From Furcasterigmium furcatum (taxonomy: Eukaryota; Ascomycota; Sordariomycetes; Glomerellales; Plectosphaerellaceae), in assembly GCA_001599815.1 (NCBI GenBank), contig BCIA01000002.1, positions 2,363,831 through 2,427,830 on the forward strand: DNA of 64,000 nt, given 5' to 3'. The notes beneath the pieces are model-generated. The model searched no databases and was not told the DNA's origin. It saw only the letters and a program-made list of their open reading frames with translations. The position numbers and the translations under genes are program-made. This document shows, piece after piece, positions 34,452 through 43,701 of the stretch (positions within the stretch are counted from its first letter, which is position 1; each line of letters begins with the position of its first letter).

Positions 34452-35855
34452 ATGGCGGCCCTGGATTCCGTTGAGGACCTGGGGCTCTCCATCATAGGAA
34501 TCGGCACACAGTATCCCCCGTATTCTCTCAGGGCCGACGCGATAGATACTTTGGCGAAGAAGTTCTACCCAGACTCACCGTCGTAAGTGCCAGCACCATC
34601 ACATCACCCATGGATTTGAAGTATCAATCAATCTCACCACCCCCGGCGCAGCATGAGCAAGGTGCTCGCAATCAACCGCTACACCGGCATCGACACGCGA
34701 TCCTCCATTGGCACCCCCGAGCACCCTATCGTGAACCACGAGAAGGCGCCCTCAATCTCCGAGCTGCACGATGTCTTCGTGCGCGACGGCATCCCGCTGG
34801 CAGTCGAGGCCTCGCGCAAGGCCATCCAGGAAGCCGGCATCGACCTCTCCCAGATCACCCACATCGTCTCGACGACATGCACCGACAGCGCCAACCCGGG
34901 CTTCGACCACTACGTTGCCAAGGGCCTCGGCATCACGCACCAGGTCGAGAAGGTCCTCCTCCACGGCATTGGCTGCAGTGGCGGCCTCGCCACGCTGAGG
35001 ACAGCCGCCAACCTGGCGCTCGGCCACACCGCGAGGCGCAAGCCCGCGCGCATCCTGTGCGTCGCGCTCGAGGTCAGCACAACCATGGTTCGCAGCGAGC
35101 TCGATAGCATCAATGAGCTCCAGGAGACCAGGATAGGCATCGCCCTCTTCTCCGATTGCGCCAGTGCTGTGGTCCTGAGCAACGGCGTCGGTGAGCCCGC
35201 AGAGCCAGTATATGATCTGTTGGGTTGGGATCACAGGATCATCCCCGACACGGAGAAGGATTTGGGCTTCGATGTCGATCCCCTCGGTTGGAAGGTCGTC
35301 CTCAGCCCTCGGGTGCCAAAGTTCGCCGCTGGTGCCATCGCGCCGACATTCTCAGACCTCCTGGCAACGCTGCCGTCTCTGCCACAGACATATCAGAAGG
35401 CCGATGATTTCGACTGGGCGATGCATCCCGGAGGCGCGACCATCCTGGCCGGGGCCGAAAAGGCCATCGGCATCTCCCCTGAGCACATGCGGGCGAGTTA
35501 TGACACCTACATCAACCACGGCAACTCCAGCTCGGCGACGATATTCAGCGTCATGGATCGGCTGCGGACCAAGGACATGGACGCCATTGCGCCTGGGGGC
35601 CGAGTGCGAGACTATGTCGTCGGGTGCGCGTTCGGACCGGGCATCGCGGTTGAGATGTGTCTTCTGAAGCGGAACCTAGGGACCCGGGGCATCACTGGGT
35701 TGCAGACGCCGCCGGAGACGGAGAGCGAGGGCCGCAGTGAGGATGGCGACGACGCCATCGACACGAGTTCTGACGAGGGTGCAGCTTCACGGAGAGCCGG
35801 CACCCAGGACGACGCTTTCGTCTCGCAGGCCCTCGAGCAGTTGGATCTGGACTGA
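34452..35855 (+). CDS. Type III polyketide synthase (chalcone synthase-like)
   Basis: Two exons: 34452-34582 and 34652-35855 (69-bp intron), giving 444 residues. The catalytic triad of the thiolase fold is complete: Cys152 in HGIGCSGGLATLR, His302 in DWAMHPGGATIL and Asn335 in INHGNSSSATIF. N-terminal landmarks are LGLSIIGIGTQYPPYSL and STTCTDSANPGFDHYV. The C-terminal GxGPG-like loop reads CAFGPGIAVEM. These enzymes condense an acyl-CoA starter with malonyl-CoA to give pyrones, resorcinols or similar products without an ACP. The starter cannot be told from sequence. An acidic Ser/Glu/Asp tail of about 55 residues extends past the usual fold (starting near GTRGITGLQTPP), probably disordered. 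The adjacent gene is an SDR. The ORF starts at the only ATG that gives this N-terminus. Confidence 0.93.
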
Positions 35856-37404
35856 GGGGTGACGACGGTGGTATACATGCTGGGTGAGGTTCGTTGTGTG
35901 TGTTGGAAGCTTCCGGGAGGTCAGTCATGAGCATCAATCACGCGAGGCGTTTCGGCAGGTTTCGTTCTGACGGTTGGATGTCTGGGCTTTTTGATGACGG
36001 CCTTGGATAGGACTAGCTTCATTGGCGCAATTCAAGGATTCTTTCTCTTGTCGGACGACCGGTCGGTTTTCCGATTTCGCGAGAGCGTGAGCAGGTGAAC
36101 CCGTTGTCGAGAGGGCGTCCCTCCCCGAGAACAAGCCGGCGGCCCAAGATTTTCCGGCTGGGGTTCGTGAGGGGGCCCCAAGGGACTTGTTGACAGCCGA
36201 GGAAATCCGACCAGTCGTCGGCGATGCGCCGGCAAAGGGGGCGATCACGATGTTATGAGAAGCGATCAGGTTCGCCGCGACAGACCGAAGTGCATGGAGT
36301 ATTCCGCATCTTCCCGTAGGAATCATCCCAGAAGACCGGCATGCGACCTGTGATTGGCTAGAGGGCATTACAACAGTCGTGGGCCGTCCGGGGATTCAGT
36401 GAGAAGCCCGGCACGCATTTATCGTGAACCATCGCGCTGCCACACACCCCCTGCTGATCTGCCGCGGCATGGGGACGGTCTTGAAGAAGGCTGACATTTG
36501 CATGTTTTGTCATTCATGTGACAGGCTTCGCGGATTACGTGGGCTTTGCTTCTTCTGGAGTTCAACAAAATCACCGCAGTGAGAAATTTCGGGATAAAAG
36601 CCGCACTTTCTTGTGGTGCTCCGAGATACGGACAGCAGTCCGTGTCTGTGTTTCTGCGTCCAGCTCTTGACGAGGGGGGACATCCGTACTCCAAGGGGGC
36701 GAGCGTATGGGAAAGGTGGGCCTGACAAGCCGGAGGTCGGCGAAATCATGCTGTTTGACGTCAGGAGGGGGGTACGGATACACCCGGAGCTTCGATAGAG
36801 GTGGGATGGCGGGACGAGGGAGGGGGATGAAGGAGCTGCTCAACACTGTTCCCAAGGTATCTTTTAGGTGCAATTCCGCAGAAAGGTTACTTCGGACCAA
36901 CCCCGCTCTCATCGAGAGCAGGAGCAGCCGTGTCTCGCCCGTCGCGGCCTCCAGACTCGCTCTACGGTGCCCGGAAATCCCTCTAATGGCGCTCTGGGCG
37001 CGTCCAACATCCATTGGATTCCTGCTAGGTAATACCGTGACTACTGGACTGGACCACCCGACCGCTGGCACACCAAGCACCGCCTGAGGCAGTCGGCCAG
37101 TCGGTAGGTTCTAGGATAGGTACCAAGGTAGGGGGGTGGGAACCGTTGGTGGGCAACCGAAACAAAAGCATAACTGCCCATCATCTCGCAAAACCTAAAC
37201 TTCGCATCCTCTCCTCCTCTCCCACGCTACCAACACAATTCCTCGTGATATCCATTGAGATCCTTCTTGGACACCGTGAGCCTCCCATTGCCTCATCCTC
37301 CCCGCCTACCAGGCCACAGACAGCTCTACTGACACCCTCCCTCCCCAAACAGAACGAACCCCTCGCATCCTAGAATTGCCATTACCCCGCCAGACACAGT
37401 CAAG
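35856..37404. other. Intergenic region with the aldolase promoter and leader
   Basis: No gene is supported in these 1.55 kb. Frames at 36571-37080 and 36707-37087 lack domains. The right end contains a possible 5'-UTR intron (37276-37352). Confidence 0.45.
37276..37352 (+). other. Putative 5'-UTR intron of the aldolase gene
   Basis: A 77-bp segment begins GTGAGC, has CTGAC about 20 bp before the end, and ends AAACAG, 52 bp before the ATG at 37405. These signals match the introns of the coding region, but only transcript data would confirm it. Confidence 0.4.
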
Positions 37405-38885
37405 ATGGGTCTTCTCCAGGAGCTCAACCTCAAGCCCGGCGTCATCTACGGCGATGATGTCCTCAAGCTGTTCACCTACGCCAAGGCGAAGGGCTTCGCC
37501 ATCCCCGCCATCAACGTCGTACGTCTCCTCTCCCCGATGTCCCCTCCTCTCCCACCAGACGGACGCGATGGGCTGACTGACTCCCCCCCCCCCCACCCTC
37601 GCAGACCTCCTCTTCCACCATCATCGCTTCCCTCGAGGCCGCTCGCGACTCCAAGTCTCCCATCATCCTCCAGACGTATGTTCCTGATGAATAACATGCA
37701 CATCTCGAGATATCACCTGACACCCAACCAGCTCTCAGGGCGGTGCCGCCTTCTTCGCTGGCAAGGGCATCACCAACAGCGCTGAGAAGCAGGAGGCTTC
37801 CGTTGCCGGTGCCGTTGCTGCCGCTCACTTCATCCGCTCCATCGCCCCCATCTACGGCGTCCCCGTCGTTCTGCACTCCGACCACTGCGCGTAAGAATAC
37901 CGTCTCCCGAGCTCGATGCCCCTGACCTGATCTGATCCTGACCCGTCGCGCAGCAAGAAGCTCCTTCCTTGGCTCGATGGCATGATCTCCGCCGATGAGG
38001 AGGAGTTCAAGAAGTCCGGCACTCCCCTCTTCTCCTCCCACATGATCGATCTCTCCGAGGAGGATGTCACCTACAACATCGAGACTACCGCTGCCTACCT
38101 CAAGCGCTCCGCTCCCGTACGATTCCCCGTGACCTGGCGTTTCCAAGGAAGAGGTGGCTGACATTTCTTCACACCTTTAGATCAACCTGTGGCTCGAGAT
38201 GGAGATTGGCAGTGAGTTCTGACCCCCCGGTATTGTCAATTGGAGTAAACTGGCTCACACGATTCCTAGTCACCGGTGGTGAGGAGGATGGCGTCAACAA
38301 CGAGGACGTCGACAACAACTCCCTCTACACTCAGCCCGAGGACATCTGGACCATCTACAAGACCCTCTCCCCCATCAGCCCTTACTTCTCCATCGCCGCT
38401 GGCTTCGGCAACGTCCACGGTGTCTACAAGCCTGGGTGAGCCCCCCACTCCTCTTTCCACATTCCACCCTCAAAGATAGGCTGCTAACCCGCCTTTCCAG
38501 CAACGTCAAGCTCCACCCCGAGCTGCTCGGCAAGCACCAGGCTTACGTCTCCGAGAAGCTCGGCGGCAAGGACGACAAGCCCGTCTTCTTCGTCTTCCAC
38601 GGTGGCTCCGGCTCCTCCATCGAGGAGTTCCGGGAGGCCATCACCCACGGTGTCGTCAAGGTCAACCTCGACACCGATCTCCAGTGGGCCTACCTCTCCG
38701 GTGTCCGTGACTACATCGTCAAGAACATCGACTACCTCAAGACCCAGGTCGGCAACCCCGAGGGTGCCGACAAGCCCAACAAGAAGAAGTACGACCCCCG
38801 TGTCTGGGTCCGTGAGTCCGAGAAGACCATGACCACCCGCGTCAAGGACGCCCTCGAGCACTTCAACGCCACCAACGTCCTGTAA
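37405..38885 (+). CDS. FBA1: Fructose-bisphosphate aldolase, class II
   Basis: Seven exons: 37405-37518, 37605-37675, 37732-37890, 37954-38116, 38181-38211, 38270-38435 and 38501-38885, giving 362 residues. One exon is only 31 bp and encodes INLWLEMEIG. Zinc-ligand and active-site motifs are present: VVLHSDHCA, WLEMEIGITGGEEDGV, AAGFGNVHGVYKPGNVKLHP and VFHGGSGSSIEEFREAITHG. The C-terminal half includes VKVNLDTDLQWAYLSGVRDY and the final KDALEHFNATNVL. The enzyme splits fructose 1,6-bisphosphate in glycolysis and reverses this in gluconeogenesis, in the cytosol. Codons are almost all C-ending, matching a highly expressed gene. The first intron carries a run of 12 C before the acceptor, an unusually pure pyrimidine tract. 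AATAAA lies 26 bp after the stop. Confidence 0.97.
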
Positions 38886-39231
38886 GGGATGTATCGTTTG
38901 TGTGCTCTGGAATAAATAGACGGGTGAGCGGTGGCGAGGATAAGAATGACCGTTTGGGGCGTTGGCAGGATGCGGAGTATGGCCCAGCCGGATGATGCAC
39001 AGTGGCAATCCGCTGGCTCTTGAGTAGCTTACTGAAAAAATCGAGAAGACCTCAATGACATGTAATGTCGCGCTGCAGTGCATGGTGACCAATGCAGATT
39101 CTTCACGTCAGTTGACGGGGAAGACCAAAGAAGAAGCATTAATTCGCTAGAAGATGGGCAAACGACCCAGTGCTCTGGGAACAAGATGAAAATGGAACTT
39201 TGCTAAAAACCAGCCGCACCGCCGTTACCAA
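38886..39231. other. Convergent 3' region between the aldolase and EF-hand genes
   Basis: 346 bases with no frame of interest. It contains the 3' ends of two convergent genes. Confidence 0.5.
38911..38916 (+). terminator. AATAAA polyadenylation signal of the aldolase gene
   Basis: Canonical hexamer 26 bp after the stop codon, on the coding strand. Confidence 0.5.
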
Positions 39232-39801
39232 CTAAGCTTTCCTGTCCCATTGAGAGCCCCGCGCCATGTCTATGAACTCATCCTTGGAAACCCAGCCCTT
39301 GCCCGTCAGGTCGAGGGCGTCGATCATCTTGCGCAGGTCGACATCTGACAGGGGTGAGTTGACCTCGGTGCAGACGCTCCGCAAGCCGTCGACGGTGATG
39401 CGGCCGGTGTTGCGGGGGTCGAAGAGGGCCCAGGCCTCCTCCGCGGTCTCTGTGGGGTCGCGGCGGGCGATGAGCCAGGCGGCGATGGCCTCGAAGGTGT
39501 CGAGGGTGATGCGGTAGCGCACCGGGGGGCACTGCTGGGGCTGGCCGCCGGGGCCGGGGACGGGTTCGAAGTCGTCGGGGACGACGCCGTGGGCGCACAG
39601 GAGGGTGTAGGTCTCCGGCTTGGGGAGGTGGAAGCCCAGGGCCTGCAGGGCAAAGGGCCACTCGCGGGAGGAGAGGGAGCCGTTGTTCTGGGCGTCGATG
39701 AGGGAGAAGGCCTCCTGAATGTTTGTGCGCCATTCCTGGGAGAGGGTGGCCAGGTCTCGCCGCGCCTGGTGCATGTCGAAGTTTGCTGCTGAAGGGGGCA
39801 T
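39232..39801 (-). CDS. Centrin-like EF-hand protein
   Basis: Intronless, 189 residues. The opening TLSQEWRTNIQEAFSLIDAQ matches the start of calmodulin/centrin folds. Four EF-hand positions can be traced: DAQNNGSLSSRE (degenerate Ca ligands but Glu at position 12), a divergent second hand around TLDTFEAIAAWL, DPRNTGRITVDG (no acidic residue at position 12) and DLTGKGWVSKDE (Glu at position 12). The spacing and LRKMIDALDLT segment suggest CDC31/centrin ancestry. An inserted Pro/Gly loop near residues 75-95 is unlike standard centrins. Calcium binding may be weak. The ATG at 39801 begins MPPSAANFDMHQARRD. Alternative: a divergent calmodulin-like protein. Confidence 0.75.
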   Translation of the reverse strand: MPPSAANFDMHQARRDLATLSQEWRTNIQEAFSLIDAQNNGSLSSREWPFALQALGFHLPKPETYTLLCAHGVVPDDFEPVPGPGGQPQQCPPVRYRITLDTFEAIAAWLIARRDPTETAEEAWALFDPRNTGRITVDGLRSVCTEVNSPLSDVDLRKMIDALDLTGKGWVSKDEFIDMARGSQWDRKA

Positions 39802-40314
39802 GGCGGGCTGTGGTGAGGTGAGGTGCTGATGATGACCGGGGTTGCCTTGGATGTGACTGAGATTCTCTGAGGGAGGCGTCTTCTTTGTTTGAGTGTGAAG
39901 GCGCCGGAGAGAGGATGTATCTGAGTTCTCAGGTCAGCAAGGGAACGCTGGGAGAGGCGGAGAGGGTCTTCCTTCTCTTACAAAACAGAGTTTGGCGTAA
40001 GTGACAGTGAGCTGATTCGAGGAACTGTGAGGTATTTGCGTGGTTCTCTTGTGTCAAGTCGTCGAATCCGAGGTTGAATGAATGGTCAAGCGGTTGTTCT
40101 GTGAGTGAGCGCGTCGACAGGGAGCATCGAAGGTTGGGTCTGGAGCTGGGCGCGTCGGCCAATGAGAGCGCCGCATTCGACGACTAAAGGCCAACTTCTT
40201 TGACTACGAGCCCACCTGGAGACAGGTCGACTCTTCAATGACCATGCCCAGTCTTGAGACACCATTTCCCCATTGGTCTGCTGTGCTGTGTAGTTTCACG
40301 ATCAGATTGTCTAG
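39802..40314. promoter_or_regulatory. Divergent promoter EF-hand / IND1, with two CCAAT boxes
   Basis: 513 bases between outward-facing start codons. CCAAT occurs at 40159-40163 and in reverse (ATTGG) at 40272-40276, the latter 39 bp before the IND1 ATG. CCAAT is bound by the HAP/CBC complex, which in filamentous fungi also regulates iron-dependent genes. Confidence 0.45.
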
Positions 40315-41326
40315 ATGAAAACAACAATACCCCGCCTCCTCCGGCCCTCTCTACAACTCCTCGGCCATGAGAACCCCCTAGTTTGTCCCAACCCTCCTCT
40401 GAACATGCCATGCTTCGGTCACCTAACTCCTCCCAGGGCCTCCCGCGGTCAGGCACGCCGCCAACATGGGGCAAGCGTCCCGTGCAGCGCAAAATCCGCG
40501 GCGTGGAGCGGGTCGTTGCCGTATCCTCAGCAAAGGGAGGCGTCGGTAAGAGCACCGTCGCCGCGAATCTGTCCCTGGCGTTTGCTCGCATGGGCTATCG
40601 CGCGGGCATCCTCGATGTGGATATCTTTGGCCCGTCCATTCCCACGCTGTTCAACTTGTCAGGGGAGCCTAGGTTATCAGAGAGTGCGTCTACAGTTGAA
40701 CCCCCCTTGAAAAGGGCCTACTGGATTGTGAGACTGACGGATCGTAACCAGACAACCAGCTTGTTCCCCTCACGAATTATGGTGTCAAAACTATGTCCAT
40801 GGGCTACCTCGTCGACGAGGAAGCACCCGTGGTCTGGCGAGGGCCCATGGTCATGAAGTCCGTCCAACAGCTGCTGCACGAGGTCGATTGGGGTGGCCTC
40901 GACATTCTCGTTCTCGACATGCCGCCCGGGACGGGCGACACGCAGCTCACCATCACGCAGCAGGTCATCCTCGACGGCTCCGTCATCGTCACCACGCCGC
41001 ACGCGCTGGCAGTCAAGGACGCCGTCAAGGGCGTCAACATGTTCAAGAAGGTCGGAGTCGACATCCTCGGCCTCGTACAGAACATGTCCCTCTTCAAGTG
41101 TCCGCACTGCGCGGGGGAGACGCACGTCTTCGGGTCCAACCAGCGAGTGGAGAGGATGTGCAAGGAGCATCACATCGACTTCTTGGGTGACATTCCGCTG
41201 CACCCGTCAATCGGGGACGACGCAGACCTGGGCAAACCGACGGTGGTGGCCGAGCCATCCAGCGAGAGGGCTGCTGCTTTCCTCAGCATAGCCAAGGCCA
41301 TCGCCCCCAAAATCCGGCTTGAATGA
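40315..41326 (+). CDS. IND1: Mitochondrial Fe-S P-loop protein Ind1 (NUBPL; complex I assembly)
   Basis: Three exons: 40315-40380, 40437-40683 and 40752-41326, giving 295 residues. Exon 1 codes the presequence MKTTIPRLLRPSLQLLGHENPL, basic and Arg/Leu-rich, followed across a 56-bp intron with a weak donor (GTTTGT) and a CTAAC branch by GLPRSGTPPTWGKRPVQR. This is the usual Ind1 junction, and it fixes the start better than the internal ATG at 40383. The Mrp/NBP35 P-loop is SSAKGGVGKSTVAANL, and the paired cysteines are in LFKCPHCAGET. GILDVDIFGPSIPTLFNLSG and VLDMPPGTGDTQLT are family hallmarks. Ind1 delivers iron-sulfur clusters to respiratory complex I in the matrix. Yeast with no complex I lack it, so its presence fits a filamentous fungus. 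Confidence 0.94.
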
Positions 41327-41686
41327 TTGGCGGCCGCTTCAAGATCGCCCCCATCATTCCTGTATAACACTCTTGTAAGAACACGGGTTGTCGGTGTACT
41401 ACTAATAGCATATACACACCCGAGAAGGGATGATCTGGGTCTTAAAGCATTGGGTTGAATTTAATATTTACGATGCCATGAATTTCCAGCAGCCAAAATC
41501 CCTCTTTCAGAGGAAAGCGGTCCGAGCCGTGTACGCAAGTTAGCCTCCGTACCGGAGTTGCAGGAGACATTACCAGAGAGGAATCGAGACGCAGTGGCCT
41601 CCCTGAACGCCAGAAAACGCAGTCATAATCATGGGTGCCGGGCGCCGCGGGTGATGCAATATCGCCTTTCGAGTTGCGGGGGGTAT
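41327..41686. other. Convergent 3' region between IND1 and the Tudor factor
   Basis: 360 bases between two stop codons. No gene is supported. Confidence 0.5.
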
Positions 41687-42770
41687 CTAGTCGAGGTCAT
41701 CATTCTGCTGATAGATGTGGCGGCTGCGCGTGGGGTCTTTCCGCATGGCTTGGCCCGAGCCAGTGAAGCCGACTGGAAGAAAAGTCAGTAACGTGCTTGG
41801 CAGGAGATGACAAGGCGGCGGTGGTTTCTGCATACCTCGGCCGTGGACACCCTCTGGCGTTCGGAACATGCTGTCCTTCTTGTGAGATTTGCCGAACTTG
41901 GATTTCGAGTTGAACTCTTGCCAATTGCTCTTGCCCTTCTCCAGCTCCTTCTTTGCTCTGATCTTCTTCGCCTTTGGTGGCTTGTCTGCGGCATCTGCGG
42001 CGTTCTTCTCAGCTTCCAGCCGAGCCTGCTGCTCGGGGTAGATGCTAGCGGACGCAGATGTGACGACGCCCGCGTTGGATGCGGACCCAGGCGTTGCGGA
42101 AGCCGCTCCCGACGGAGTAGAAGAAGATGCAAGCGGGGTGCCGGCGGAGGGGTAAGGGGACGCGCCGGCGCTCGATGCTGGTGTCCCGTCAGCCTTCCGC
42201 TTGTTCGAGATGGGCCGGATATCCTTGGCGCGAAGGGTCTCGGTGTTATCGTAGCTCTTGAACTTGACAATGTACACTGGGGCAGTCGAGGACCCCGTGA
42301 TGGAGGTGATTCGGGCAGGGTAGAAGGATCTGTCACCAGATGCCCATTTCGCCAGCACGGTATCGTTGACTTTGTATGAGACGGGCGCGGGGTCATCGGG
42401 CTTATCCTCGGCCGGAGCGGCTGTCTTCTTGAAGGCGGGGTGGTTCTCTCGGGACCATTTCTCTGGCTCGGGAGGCGTGGGCGACTGCTGCTTGGGGGCT
42501 ACTGCTGGCTTGGGTGCCTGTTGGGGCTTGAGCTCAGCGATGGATTCATCTAACAGGGAGATCATCTCTGTCAACTCCGCCTGAAGGTTCCTGAGCTCAG
42601 CATTTTCGGGGTCTTCTTTGACGCCTGAGAGGACAACATCGAGCTGCAAGGATCGTCAGTGACTGGTCTACCCTTTAACCTGGATGCATGGGGGGAGGAG
42701 GGGTGGGAAGAAGTACCTGTTCCTGGCATTGTCGGCGGTCCTCCTCGAACGAGGCGAGTTGGCTAGCCAT
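41687..42770 (-). CDS. Tudor-domain splicing factor SPF30/SMNDC1-like
   Basis: Three exons: 42717-42770, 41836-42643 and 41687-41772, giving 315 residues. The N-terminal ~60 residues are a coiled coil (LASFEEDRRQCQEQLDVVLS). A Tudor domain follows at about 105-170: VNDTVLAKWASGDRSFYPAR and YIVKFKSYDNTETLRAKDIR. After an Ala/Ser/Pro linker comes the conserved C-terminus KSNWQEFNSKSKF, then KKDSMFRTPEGVHGRVGFTG. The last intron splits the Val codon, restoring VGFTGSG. SPF30 binds symmetric dimethyl-arginine on Sm proteins and acts in spliceosome assembly. The Tudor domain could also fit SAGA factor Sgf29, but that has a tandem Tudor pair, and the C-terminus here is SPF30's. The basic end suits a nuclear protein. 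Confidence 0.88.
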
Positions 42771-43701
42771 GGTGTTCGTCTGATGTGTATGATTGGAACG
42801 AAGGCTCTCGTTGCGGGTTCGAAAGGAAATCTCGGATGTGATAGATCACAGAATAAAGGCAAAGTGCAAGGCTGGGTTGGGTGTGCTGATGGGACGAAGC
42901 GATCATGATGGAATGCGAAGGACAGGGATCACCACATTATCTCGAGCGAGGTCACGTGCCGATAGGTATCCTGGAACAGGCAAAGAGGCACCCCAGAATT
43001 CCAGCGTCACCCTTGCAAAGCGAAGCCAATGAGGTGCTGCTGATTCTGAGAAGGAGGACGATTTCGGAATCCACTCACCCCTCGTCAACCTTCGATGGAA
43101 CCTGGAAGTCTGGAACTTTTAGCGCATGCAGCCACTCGAGTTCAGTGAATTGCAGTGGACTCCAAGCGCACGCCGCCCGGACCCGAACCCGACTCCCATT
43201 CACCTTTCATTGTCAATGTGATCCAGAGAGATGCCCCAAAGTCCCATCCCCCAAGATCACGGAAACCACATCACCGTTCAACATATTATCTTGACAGCGT
43301 GCTCGGCGTGCCTCCCTTCTGTCTCCCCCCTCCTCTCTCCCGATAGCCTGGCAACCTAGTCCGTTGTCGGGTGCCACAATCGACAACTCCCAACGCCGTT
43401 CGACTCACAGCTACTTGTACATCCTCGATTGGACTGTCACGCCGTCATCGCGCAGCTCAGGAAGGTTGAAAACGCACCGAACCAATCCCCAATTGACCGC
43501 ATCCCCCCAAAGAACCCCGGCACACCGACTCTCTGCAACCCTCTCCAAACCAACTGAGACCCTGTCCGAGACACGCAGTCACAGAGCCTGAGGAGGAGCC
43601 CGCACAGCGCGCGGCAGGCTGATCCCGTCTTTCGGGTACACAAGTATTTCAGGCGGACAGGGGACGGCACCACCACCGTGCAGGTTCAGCCACTGCCAGA
43701 C
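42771..43701. promoter_or_regulatory. Divergent promoter SPF30 / TCO89-like, with CACGTG
   Basis: 931 bases between outward start codons. A CACGTG palindrome (42953-42958), a bHLH or Cbf1-type site, lies about 185 bp from the SPF30 ATG. The right part is C/T/A-rich leader without a supported gene. Confidence 0.4.

Noticed and set aside
36571..37080. 169-codon minus frame upstream of the aldolase
   Set aside because: No domain, random composition, no splice partners; considered promoter DNA.
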